The position numbers and the translations under genes are program-made. A DNA stretch of 64,000 bases from Palsa-601 sp963801185. GTDB lineage: Bacteria; Actinomycetota; Acidimicrobiia; Acidimicrobiales; Bog-793. The stretch lies in contig CAWDDW010000002.1 in the NCBI GenBank assembly GCA_963801185.1, positions 1 to 64,000 on the forward strand, given 5' to 3'. The notes beneath the pieces are model-generated. The model was not told where the DNA came from and ran no database searches. It was given only the letters and a program-made list of their open reading frames with translations. Below, one piece after another: positions 16,982-24,853 of this stretch (positions within the stretch are counted from its first letter, which is position 1; the number at the start of each line of letters is the position of its first letter).

Positions 16982-17598
16982 CTCCGTTTACTGACGGCAG
17001 CCCGATCGGATCGAGGTCCTGAACCCGCGTAACGTCCCGTCAGTGGCGCGCTCATAACGACACGTTCATCGGTTGAGCTGACGAGCCTCACGGGAGTGCA
17101 GATTCGGCGTCCGGTATCTGTAGGGGTAGCCCAGAACGCGCGCCAGATCGCGCTGCACGGACTCGCCCAGAGGTGCCGTTACACGGGTGATCCGTCAGGC
17201 GTCCTCGCCCCCAGTCCTCCTCGGCCGGGTCCTGTCGCCGTGGCTGATTCCGCTGATCTCGGGGGCTCGAACATCGTCATTTGCCTCGCTCGGCGAACGG
17301 TCGCGAGAAACCCCCATCTACCAGGGAAATCGTTGTTATCCCTACAACGGCGTGGAGGTGAGCGGACAACTCTCGAACCAATCCATTAGGGAGGTGCTCC
17401 ACGTCCTCTGGTCCATGACCAGGCCTTCGGCTGATCCCTGAATGACTCGTCGACCACCTTTTTGACGTGGTCGTTCCCAGCGCCAGAACGCCGGACCACG
17501 ATCTTGGTGGCGAGTCGGCTGGGCTCGGCATTCTGTTCGCCCGCGAACCGGCGTTTGGTGACGCTCTCAACGCGGGAACATCCGCTCCGCCAGCGGTC
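16982..17598. other. Intergenic region with repeat remnants
   Basis: About 620 bp without a supportable gene. Holds hairpin repeat copy 2 with a tRNA-3'-end-like tail (17331-17373) and, near 17537, CCCGCGAACCGGCGTT, a string also present near 54790 downstream of the double-HTH gene. This suggests residual mobile-element DNA. Confidence 0.45.
17331..17379. repeat. Hairpin plus tRNA-3'-end-like repeat, copy 2
   Basis: CGTTGT-N7-ACAACG (17331-17349) followed by GCGTGGAGGTGAGCGGA and, after five extra bases, CTCGAACC. The tail equals the reverse complement of a tRNA T-arm/acceptor end and matches the copy at 20011-20062 in the same orientation. Together they bracket 2.7 kb, as attachment-site repeats would. 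Confidence 0.6.
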
Positions 17599-18108
17599 CT
17601 ACTCGGTGCTGATCTGCTCGAGCCTCTCCAGGCTGGCCGTCATGGACTCAAGAACCGAATTGGTCCCGTTGATCCACTCCCCGCCCTCGCGGAGGAGAAT
17701 CCATCGGTTCTCCTCTAGACCGCAGTCAAAGACCTCGGTGACGACGGTGGCGTTGTCACCGTCCGGAGTGAGGCTAAACCCCCACCGGTAACCGGCAGGG
17801 ACGCCGACTTTAGATGGATCACCGCCAGCCGTCGCGGGGTCACCCGGAGCGGGTTCCCAAAATATTCGGCGATCTGGCTCGAACTCAACCACATAGTTGA
17901 GCATGAGGTAGTCGCGACCGAGCCGGTGCATTTTCATGGTGAAGGTGTCGCCGATATCGGAGATGGGACGATTGAAGGCAGCTCCCCGGAGCATGTCGGA
18001 CCCGTCGAAATCCATGTGGCGTTGCGGATTCGCCAGGATCTCGAAGATGTGGGCTGCCGGTGCTTCGATCCTGCGTGACACTTCGACCGACTTGCCTTCC
18101 TCTGACAT
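17599..18108 (-). CDS. SRPBCC (START-like) domain protein
   Basis: 169 aa. Typical polyketide-cyclase/dehydrase-type lipid-binding fold: EVSRRIEAPAAHIFEILANP, middle strands (DYLMLNYVVEFEPDRRIFWE, YRWGFSLTPDGDNATVVTEV), and a long C-terminal helix (NSVLESMTASLERLEQI). No signal peptide. Start ATG preceded by GAGGTGA. Such proteins bind hydrophobic ligands or act as cyclases; no catalytic residues can be named here. Lies inside the segment bracketed by the two tRNA-like repeats. Confidence 0.85.
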   Translation of the reverse strand: MSEEGKSVEVSRRIEAPAAHIFEILANPQRHMDFDGSDMLRGAAFNRPISDIGDTFTMKMHRLGRDYLMLNYVVEFEPDRRIFWEPAPGDPATAGGDPSKVGVPAGYRWGFSLTPDGDNATVVTEVFDCGLEENRWILLREGGEWINGTNSVLESMTASLERLEQISTE

Positions 18109-18192
18109 GGCTCAGTCACCTCTGTCGCTCTGCGCCTGCCCCACCGAGCGCACGTCTGTAGTTCATACAGTTGGACGTTGCTGGTCCCGCAA

Positions 18193-18240
18193 AATCATTC
18201 ATCGGTCAGAAGTCTGAATCATTCATCGGTCAGAAGTCTG
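18193..18240. repeat. 24-bp perfect tandem repeat, two units
   Basis: Two identical back-to-back 24-bp units (18193-18216, 18217-18240), each containing CATTCATCGGTCAGAAGTC. They lie upstream of the SRPBCC gene and downstream of the propeller gene. Might be an operator duplicated by slippage; only two units, so not a CRISPR array. The surrounding 18109-18451 holds no gene I can support. Confidence 0.7.
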
Positions 18241-18451
18241 ACAGTGCCGCGAGCAAGGTGGAGCATGCCCTCGGAGCGCCGATCGGGGACGCGCAGAACA
18301 GTCAGCAGAACTCCGTCCGACGCCGAGTCGCTGCGGTGCCAGAAGGAGGGATCTGGAACTTCTAGCAAAGGCGTAAAGGGTTCGAGAGTCAGCACTCTCT
18401 TGTCAGAGCGGTCGGTGGAGATAAGCGGACGGCGCCCGGGACGAGGAAGTA

Positions 18452-19531
18452 TTATGACGAGCCCGAGATCACCCGGACGAGCGCACCACTCACGGTCCTG
18501 AGCTCGGTGACGGAGTCGCCGAGGTAGTTCGCCACGAAGAGGGTGCCCCCGCTGATCGCCAAGGCGACCGGATCGTCGAGCTTGTACGCCGAGCCCGAGA
18601 TCTTCCGCACGAGCGCCCTGCTCGAGGCCTTGAGCACGGTGACCGAGTTGCCGTTGCCGTTCGCCACGAAGAGGTCGCCCGCGCTTGTCGCCAGGGCGTC
18701 CGGGTTGTCGAAGCCGTATGACGCCTTCGAGATCACCCAGACGAGCGCTCCGCCAGCCGTCGCGAGCTTGGTGACGGAGTCGCCGTCGGCGTTCGTCACG
18801 AAGAGGTCGTTCCCGCTCGTCGCCAGGGCGCCCGGGTAGTCGAACTTGTACGACGCCTTCGAGATCACCCGCACGAGCGCGCCGCTCGAGGCCTTGAGCT
18901 CTGTGACCGAGTTGCCGCCGTCGTTCGCCACGACGAGGTCGTCTCCGCTCGTCGCCAGGGCGACCGGGTAGTGGAACTTGTACGACGCCTTCGAGATCAC
19001 CCGGACGAGCGCGCCACCCGAGGCCTTGAGCTCGGTGACCGAGTTGCCGCCGTCGTTCGCCACGAAGAGGTCGTCTCCGCTCGTCGCCAGGGCGTCCGGG
19101 TAGTTGAACTTGTACGCCGAGCCCGAGATCACCTGGACGAGCGCCCCGCTCGAGGCCTTGAGCACTGTGACGGAGTCGCCGGCGTAGTTCGCCACGAAGA
19201 GGTCGCCCCCGCTGATCGCCAGGGCGTCCGGGTAGTTCAACTTGTACGACGCCTTCGAGATCACCCGGACGAGCGCCCCGCTCGAGGCCTTGAGCACTGT
19301 GACGGAGTTGGCCCTGGTGTTCGTCACGAAGAGGTCGCCCCCGCTGGTCACCATGGCGTCCGGGGAGTTGAAGCCCCAACCGAGCCCACGGACCGGCGTC
19401 AGTGCACTACTCCCGGCCGGCACCGCTGAGATCGCGCCGGCTCGTGCCTGGCTGGCTGCCGTTGCGGTCGCCACCGAAGCGACGCTCGCCGCCGCCAATG
19501 CGGCCGCCAAGAACACTCCACTCTTGCGCAC
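18452..19531 (-). CDS. Secreted seven-repeat beta-propeller protein (YVTN/NHL type)
   Basis: 359 aa. Signal peptide at the N-terminus (MRKSGVFLAAALAAASVASV, cleavage likely after ATA-SQA), then seven tandem repeats of 44 residues from about residue 55 to the end. Each repeat reads roughly P-[DVG]-ALA-S-G-DLFVAN...NSVT-LKASSGALVRVIS. Seven units fit one closed seven-bladed propeller. Repeats 3 and 4 are almost identical, implying recent duplication or gene conversion. There is no catalytic motif, so binding or surface display is the likely role. The DNA repeat period is 132 bp and leaves other frames open, producing long spurious ORFs. Confidence 0.88.
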   Translation of the reverse strand: MRKSGVFLAAALAAASVASVATATAASQARAGAISAVPAGSSALTPVRGLGWGFNSPDAMVTSGGDLFVTNTRANSVTVLKASSGALVRVISKASYKLNYPDALAISGGDLFVANYAGDSVTVLKASSGALVQVISGSAYKFNYPDALATSGDDLFVANDGGNSVTELKASGGALVRVISKASYKFHYPVALATSGDDLVVANDGGNSVTELKASSGALVRVISKASYKFDYPGALATSGNDLFVTNADGDSVTKLATAGGALVWVISKASYGFDNPDALATSAGDLFVANGNGNSVTVLKASSRALVRKISGSAYKLDDPVALAISGGTLFVANYLGDSVTELRTVSGALVRVISGSS

Positions 19532-20075
19532 GATCAGGGCACCTCCTGGCAGTGCAGGCTTACTGGAGCATAGCCATGAGTGGTCGCTAGCGCTCCTGCC
19601 GAGGGCCTATGGCGGCGCTGCGGATTCAGCGGGCGAGAGCAGCGACGAGTTCGGCCTGTGCCCTGATCCGGTCTTGACGGACATCCACCCGACCCCGACA
19701 GGGTGGCATCGTTGACGGTGACCGCCGGTGTCGGACTCGGACGCTTGGCCCCGTAAGCCGTGGCTGGCAGGCCTGCCGCACAACAGGTACTTCACCCCTG
19801 CCGGTCGAGGGCCCCGACGGCGAACGACTGCGCCCAAACACGATGGAACCCCCCCAGAATCCCGACCGTCCGCCCATCCCCAATCGCTTAGACCGTGACA
19901 TTCGCGAGCGGACGAGCGCCTGACTCGGCCACGTCGCGGAACGAGGTTGAAAGAGAAGACGAACCTGCCTGAGCGATCGGACACGCGATCTTTCCCCCGA
20001 CCAGCCCAAACGTTGTATTTCTGACAACGGGGTGGAGGTGAGCGGACTCGAACCGCCGACTCCACGTTGCGACAG
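19532..20075. other. Intergenic region, no gene supported
   Basis: About 540 bp between the propeller gene and the HAF-repeat gene. The minus-strand ORFs here are Arg/Ser/Pro-rich and unconvincing. Contains the third hairpin/tRNA-like repeat at its end. Confidence 0.45.
20011..20062 (-). repeat. Hairpin plus tRNA 3'-end fragment, copy 3
   Basis: Perfect hairpin CGTTGT-N7-ACAACG (20011-20029) followed by the clearest tRNA-like tail. Read on the minus strand it gives GGCGGTTCGAGTCCGCT (T-arm with the TTCGAGT loop) then CACCTCCA (acceptor strand plus discriminator). No matching 5' acceptor (GGAGGTG) or anticodon arm is found upstream, so it is a tRNA 3' fragment, as left by integrases that use tRNA genes, not a complete tRNA. 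The hairpin would sit just downstream of the tRNA end, where a terminator would be. Confidence 0.65.
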
Positions 20076-21131
20076 CTAGAGGGCAGTCTTGGAGGTGGCT
20101 ACCGGGGTGGCGATGAAGCCGTGAGGGATGTTGTTCTTGCCGAAGTAGATCCCGGTCACGGTGCCTTTGTCGTTGATCCCGCCCGGTGCGGTGCCGCCGA
20201 ACACGTAGCTGTTCGGGTGGGCATCCCCGCTCGGGATCTTGTGAGTTGCCAGCGGGTCACTGATCCTGATCATCTTCCCGTGGAGGAACTCCCACCCGAC
20301 GAACACGCCGTAGTTCTCCCAGCCGTCGGAGTGGCCGACGACGGCACCCCCGCCGTTGATGCCCGACGGCCAGGTACCCCCGTTGCGCCCGCCGGCGTCA
20401 CCTGGTGCGGTGAAGTAGCTGTACCGGTGGACGCTGGGAGCCTGAGGAGAGAAGGTGAAGCCCTTCACAGTCTTGGGCCAGGAGTACCCCAGCCCGTCGA
20501 TCACGCTGGAGTTGTTGATCCCCCACAGTTCGGTGCCCGAGGTATCGCTCGGCGGGTACTTCGGATTGTTCACGGTGGTGAAATGGCCGTGCTGCTCGAT
20601 AAAGCCGTGTTCGACGCCCTTGCTGTCAACGAAGCTGCCCACGAGGACGCCTGCATCATTGATGCCCGCCACGACTTCGGTATACCCCTTCTTACCGGCG
20701 GCTGGATCGTCGATTGTCTTGATCGCACCCTTTGGTGAGCGGGTGAACCCGTGAGAAAGGTACTTGCCATCACCCAACGACTGGGTCCACCACCCGACGG
20801 CCGTTCCCTTGCCGTTGACGGACTGGATCCCAGTCCCGTACGCGCCTTTGACGTCCACTGTGATGATGTGGCCGTCCTTCATGACGATGAAGCCGTGCGC
20901 GACCAAGCTCGTGTCTATGTACTGCCCGACCATGACACCCGAGTCGTTGACACCCAAAATGTCGGTGTAAATAGACTTGGGAACGTCGAAGGTCTTGAAT
21001 TTGAAGTGCAGGCCGCCCGCCGGCGCGGCGCTAGCCGTAGTGGCGGCCGTGACCGGCGAAGCGAGCGCAGCGAGAAGACACGCGGCGACCAAGCCAACGC
21101 TGCCTCGTCGAAGGTGCGAAATCCTGTGCAT
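20076..21131 (-). CDS. Secreted HAF-repeat protein
   Basis: 351 aa from ATG 21129-21131, which has a good ribosome binding site (GGAGGC). Signal peptide (MHRISHLRRGSVGLVAACLL through ALASPVTA-ATT). Mature part consists of repeats of the extracellular HAF type, with G(V/I)N(D/N).G..VG......HGF cores: GVNDSGVMVGQYID..AHGFIV, GINDAGVLVGSFVD..EHGFIE, and others. These repeats probably form a propeller-like secreted structure of unknown role. Neighbour of another secreted repeat protein (18452-19531) on the same strand, but 940 bp apart, so separately transcribed. Confidence 0.82.
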   Translation of the reverse strand: MHRISHLRRGSVGLVAACLLAALASPVTAATTASAAPAGGLHFKFKTFDVPKSIYTDILGVNDSGVMVGQYIDTSLVAHGFIVMKDGHIITVDVKGAYGTGIQSVNGKGTAVGWWTQSLGDGKYLSHGFTRSPKGAIKTIDDPAAGKKGYTEVVAGINDAGVLVGSFVDSKGVEHGFIEQHGHFTTVNNPKYPPSDTSGTELWGINNSSVIDGLGYSWPKTVKGFTFSPQAPSVHRYSYFTAPGDAGGRNGGTWPSGINGGGAVVGHSDGWENYGVFVGWEFLHGKMIRISDPLATHKIPSGDAHPNSYVFGGTAPGGINDKGTVTGIYFGKNNIPHGFIATPVATSKTAL

Positions 21132-21335
21132 CGTGCCTCCGTTCCGAACTTGTTGCGATCCGAGGGAGGCGCGTTGAATTCTGCTTCTCCCGAGGCACGC
21201 ACAAACCAACTTGTCCAAGCTGGATTGTGTGTCGGAGACAACCCGGTGCCTAGAGGCGAATGTCACACCCAGCGTCGCAAGGGAGCCTCCAGGATCCAGG
21301 GGACGGATGCGAACCCTCTAGGGGCCGGCGTTGCT

Positions 21336-21766
21336 CTAAGGAACAGATAAGGCAACGCTTGCGGGGCTCTGCCCGCCGATCCAAAGGTCTTGGACGGGGG
21401 TGTCTGCGGAGATCCAGTTACCGGCAGGCCCGTTCTGCTCAGTACAGGTGGTTGTGCTTAGAGTTCCGCTGCAGCTGGCACCGACGATGGTCTAGGCACC
21501 GTTCGACGCGTTGAACCGCTCGATAGACAGCCGGCGAAGATCTGGTGGTCCGGGAAGAGCGCGGTGGACCATGTGAGGATCCCGCTGGTGCCGGACACGC
21601 TGACCGCGGGCTGATTGCCGCTGGGCATCGTGTAGGCCAGGGCGCTGGCGCTCCCCGATCCACCGGCGCTCCAGGCAGCGCGGGCGAGCGGTGAGAAGAT
21701 AAGGCCGAGCGGCAGCGCGACGTACACACCAATCAGCAAACGCTTGATTGCCGGGTTCCTCTTCGT
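21336..21766 (-). pseudogene. Secreted Fn3/Ig-like protein, decayed
   Basis: Remnant of an exported protein. N-terminus KRNPAIKRLLIGVYVALPLG (signal peptide ending LARA-AW) follows ACG at 21764-21766 where ATG is expected, with AAGGAAG upstream, so the start codon appears lost. The frame then gives AYTMPSGNQPAVSVSGTSGI and shifts around 21545-21570 into a second frame reading LSIERFNASNGA, an in-frame TAG, then TIVGASCSGTLSTTTCTEQN and QDLWIGGQSPASVALSVP to the stop at 21336. This is the usual pattern of actinobacterial secreted Fn3-like domains. Three separate lesions make it a pseudogene. Confidence 0.7.
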
Positions 21767-21807
21767 ATCAGCGCTTCCTTGCAACACCGCGGTAAACGGA
21801 GGAAAGG

Positions 21808-22125
21808 ATGCGATGCATCCGTCGGGCGCTTTCACGTACTCGCCTCGCCGCGGAGCTTGAGCAACGCAACGAGCAGCTCCGCCAGCAACGGGCACGCCGA
21901 GCCGAGTTGGGCGTGGAGACCGACCGGTATCGGAAATGTTGTCGAATGCTTGGGCCGCCGATCTCCCGTGGGTCCCAGCTCGCCTCGGTCGGTGGCGGCA
22001 ACGGGCTGACAGGAATCCGAGATAGCGTGAGTGTGCTGGGTGGGACCTTTACGGCTGGACCAGACAGACCTCACGGCTGGCGGGTCTCGGTGGGCATTCC
22101 CGCTACCGACTACCACGCACCATGA
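21808..22125 (+). pseudogene. Sensor histidine kinase remnant
   Basis: A 105-codon frame joins a kinase-like linker (RLAAELEQRNEQLRQQRARR) directly to the end of a HATPase domain (GNGLTGIRDSVSVLGGTFTA, then GWRVSVGIPA). This G2-box and tail is typical of DesK/NarX-type kinases (compare GIVGMRERVAMFGG at 11938 in this window). The phospho-acceptor His and ATP-binding N box are absent, so an internal deletion has removed the catalytic core. Confidence 0.6.
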
Positions 22126-22321
22126 CGTGATCGGCGTCGGCGAGCACGACACTCGCCGACCGCACGAGGGCCTCCGTGGCAGGACCGCTGAACTGGGAGA
22201 ACTCGTCTGCCGCACTTTGAGAAACCGAAGAAACCAGCCCTCTCCTCGACGTCCGCGCGGCACTCCCCCGATCCAGCCGGCCAGGCCAGTGACCGCAGTC
22301 CTGTTCCGCCTCTGCATTGCG

Positions 22322-22686
22322 TCAGCGGCGGAGCAAGCTGGTAAGCACTTCGGCCTGGCTGATCTCTGGCTGTTTCGTCGCGGTCAGCAGGGTCAACGTC
22401 TGGTCCTTCGCCAGCTCTCGCAGTGGGCCAACGCGACCGATCGCTCCGGTTGCTTCAGTTCGACGCGGTAACGGCGGGTGAACTCCTTGAACCGTCCGGG
22501 ATCGTGGCTGTACCACTTGCGCAATTCCGTCGACGGCGCGACCTCTTCGCACCACTCGTCCAGGTCGGCTTTTCCCTTGGTGAGCCCCCGGGGCCAGATC
22601 CGGTCGACCAGCACCCGGGCACCGTCGCCACGTGCGGGTGCGTCATAAACCCGACGAACTTGCACTTCAGTCTTCTTCGCCACCAT
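22322..22686 (-). pseudogene. DUF488-family protein, frameshifted
   Basis: Start ATG 22684-22686 with AGGAGG just upstream. The first frame gives the DUF488 hallmarks: VRRVYDAPARGDGARVLVDR, IWPRGLTKGKADLDEWCEEV, LRKWYSHDPGRFKEFTRRYR. After ERSVALAH the reading continues one base out of register as LRELAKDQTLTLLTATKQPE, QAEVLTSLL to the TGA at 22322. One missing C near 22423-22428 explains the shift. Expected product about 121 aa, normal for the family (small cytoplasmic proteins of uncertain function). Could be a sequencing error. Confidence 0.75.
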
Positions 22687-22963
22687 TCGCCTCCTAGCGG
22701 AACTCTCGTTGCTTTCTTGCAGGCTCGGCGCGGACAACGCCCTCACCGGACTGTGTCACCTCGGTCTGGACTCGCTCAGCCAAGAGGATCCGGCTCGCTC
22801 GAGGAATCCTCGCTCCCAGCGTGTCGATGTCACGCACCGGCGACTCCACTCGCCACGCGGGTCGCCGGGGTGGGACTTGAGGTTCTCAGCAGGGGAACGA
22901 CCGACTGGATCGAGCGGGTTGTCTGGGAGCCGCCCCGCGGACAGGGCTGGCGTCGGCTCGTCG

Positions 22964-23275
22964 TCAAGGCCGCACCAGGGTGAGCAGCATCACAGTCGGC
23001 TCCGTGGCCTCGAGCGCATGGGGCGTGCCTGGCGACATGTGGAGCCAGAATCCGGGCCCGAGATCGAAGTCCTCGCCGTCGACGGTGAACCGCAGCCGCC
23101 CGGACAAGACCTGGACTACCGCGGCCCGGCTGGCCTGGTGCTCGCTGAGCCCTTCCCCGGCGTCGAGGCCGAACACGGTTACATTGAGCACCTCATCTCG
23201 GTGGATGACCTTGGAGATGACCGAACCCGGCTGGATCGCGACCTGGTCGGCGGCCGAAAGTACGACGTGCGGCAT
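22964..23275 (-). CDS. Cupin-domain protein
   Basis: 103 aa. Start ATG 23273-23275 with AAAGGAG upstream. Single small beta-barrel: FGLDAGEGLSEHQASRAAVV (motif 1, with EHQA in place of the usual H-x-H), VLSGRLRFTVDGEDFDLGPG, and HMSPGTPHALEATEPTVMLL (motif 2, H near the end). Family members bind a metal and act as small isomerases, dioxygenases or sensors; no substrate can be deduced. Its 3' end overlaps nothing; the DUF488 remnant follows on the same strand. Confidence 0.83.
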   Translation of the reverse strand: MPHVVLSAADQVAIQPGSVISKVIHRDEVLNVTVFGLDAGEGLSEHQASRAAVVQVLSGRLRFTVDGEDFDLGPGFWLHMSPGTPHALEATEPTVMLLTLVRP

Positions 23276-23488
23276 GGACGCTCCTTTGACTCCTTGTGTT
23301 CCTCGAATCATCCCGCGTCCGCATAGCTCTCAAGGACTCTTGCTGAACTCCTCGACCCTCAGTCGACCGACCTATCCTGGATGCGCGCCGGACGCCTCGC
23401 TGCTCGCGTCCCGCAGCGCCGCTCGGTTCTCGCACGACGGTCAGGCTCGGGCGAGCGAGCCGCCTGGGCGATCGGTGCCACCGGGGCG

Positions 23489-23860
23489 GTGACCACGGTG
23501 GACCTCCCACTCTTGATCTACGACGGCGAGTGTGGCTTCTGCACGGCGAGCGCCGACTATCTCGCCAACGCCTTCTATCCCCCGACGCCGTGGTCGCCTC
23601 CTGGCAGGAGCTGGGTGAAGCTGAGCTGTCCCGGCTCGGGCTGTCGCTCGACGATGTGTCGAAGGTTGCGTGGTGGGTCGACGAAGGTGGCCTGGCGTCG
23701 ACAGATCGGGCGCGCCCTGTCGAGCTGGCGATCTGCTGGCTCACCATGCTCGGTGAGTGCGCGATCCCGCTTACTCTCGTGCTGGCGCTCCCGCCGCTCT
23801 CGCCCTGCTCGCCATCGCCTTCTGCTTCCACGTCGTGGTCGCGGTAGCTTCATGTGGGCG
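23489..23860 (+). pseudogene. DCC-family (thiol-disulfide) protein fragment joined to membrane-protein fragment
   Basis: From GTG 23489 the frame gives the DCC signature YDGECGFCTASADYLANAFY. At the C-run 23579-23583 (five C, six needed) the coding shifts and continues as DAVVASWQELGEAELSRLGL, SLDDVSKVAWWVDEGG, as in YuxK-like proteins. After that the pieces (ICWLTMLGECAIPLTLVLA, then in another frame LLAIAFCFHVVVAVA) resemble a HTTM-type membrane protein, a frequent neighbour of DCC genes. Part of the DCC C-terminus is missing. Shift plus deletion indicate a pseudogene. Confidence 0.6.
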
Positions 23861-23948
23861 GTGCAGGAAGGCGCGCTCGTCGCTCGCTCGATGACGGCGG
23901 TGACGAGCTCGGTGGTGCGGAAGAAGGGCAGCGCGCCGGTGGCCGTGG

Positions 23949-24830
23949 TCAATGGCCCGTTGCCGCCTCCAGGGCAGGCGGGTCTCGCAACGGAGCCGGA
24001 GGAGGCAGCTCGTTGGCGGTGGCGACGGTTACGAGAAAGCCTCCGTAGCGCCTCCACCAACCAAACAAACGCCGGCCCTCCTCAGTCGTCATCTCCACGG
24101 GCGCCCATCCCTCCGGCGAAGGGGAGGAACGTGGCGGGAAGAGCCGGACCTCGACGGAACGGGTGTCGCGCCGCAGGCCCGTACGCAGCAGCTTGAGAGC
24201 GCTCTCCTTCGCCGACCAGATGAGGTTGGCAGCGACGTCTCGTTCGAGCGCCTGCGGAGGGGCGGCGACGTCGTCCCGTTCGCGAGGTGTGAGGTAGTCG
24301 CATACGAAGGCGTCCGACCGAGGCTCGACGACCTCGAGGTCGCAGCCGATCTCGAGGTCGCCGCCGAGCTCAGCCGGCGTGGCGGCGACGGCGATCGCCC
24401 ACCCGGCACGGGTGCTGAGCGAGACGCCGACCTGACGGGCCTCACCATCGACGTATGCGACGGGTGCTCCTTTGGCTGGGCCAGAGGCGACCGAGCGGAT
24501 CTCGATCCGAGCGAGTGATGAGAGCTCCCCCTCCCCGCCGACAAGGGAAGCCACCGCCTCTTTTGCCGCCAGCCGCCCGGTCAGCCACTCGGAGCGCCTC
24601 TTGGAGAAGCGCAACTCCCCGATTCGGGCCGTCTCAGCGGCGCTCAGCCAGTCGAGAGAAGCCGGCTGCTCGGCCTCGCAACGCGAATGCCATACGGCCA
24701 CGAGACGAGCATCGCACACCTCGTCAAGGGCAGGGAGAAAGAGTCTTCGCCATTCGGGTCTATCGGCCCTACCTGCGGAAGCCCCGTGCCCGTAGCTTGC
24801 AAGAAGGAGCAGTGCCGCCACCAGCGACAT
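23949..24830 (-). CDS. 4'-phosphopantetheinyl transferase (Sfp type)
   Basis: Transfers phosphopantetheine from CoA to a carrier-protein side chain. Up to 293 aa. Signature motifs are present: IGCDLEVVEP (usual G-[IV]-D-L/E) and WSAKESALKLL (W-[AS]-x-K-E-[AS]-x-x-K), which hold the Mg and CoA ligands; also LRFSKRRSEWLTGRLAAKEA upstream. The hydrophobic first 20 residues are unusual for a cytoplasmic enzyme; a GTG at 24717-24719 would give a more typical 256-aa protein. Divergent from, and 23 bp or more away from, the acyl-CoA dehydrogenase/synthase operon, so it most likely activates the two carrier domains of that synthase. Confidence 0.87.
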   Translation of the reverse strand: MSLVAALLLLASYGHGASAGRADRPEWRRLFLPALDEVCDARLVAVWHSRCEAEQPASLDWLSAAETARIGELRFSKRRSEWLTGRLAAKEAVASLVGGEGELSSLARIEIRSVASGPAKGAPVAYVDGEARQVGVSLSTRAGWAIAVAATPAELGGDLEIGCDLEVVEPRSDAFVCDYLTPRERDDVAAPPQALERDVAANLIWSAKESALKLLRTGLRRDTRSVEVRLFPPRSSPSPEGWAPVEMTTEEGRRLFGWWRRYGGFLVTVATANELPPPAPLRDPPALEAATGH

Positions 24831-24853
24831 GCCGATCCGGACGGGACGCTGCC

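Noticed and set aside
18193..18240. Short CRISPR array
   Set aside because: Only two adjacent units without spacers and no cas genes nearby.
18219..19379. 386-codon alternative frame over the propeller gene, also repetitive
   Set aside because: Repetition is inherited from the 132-bp DNA period; composition (Gly/Arg/Pro) is not protein-like, while the other frame has a signal peptide and folded repeats.
20000..20110. Complete tRNA gene
   Set aside because: Only the T-arm and acceptor 3' strand are present; no matching GGAGGTG 5' strand, D-arm or anticodon arm.
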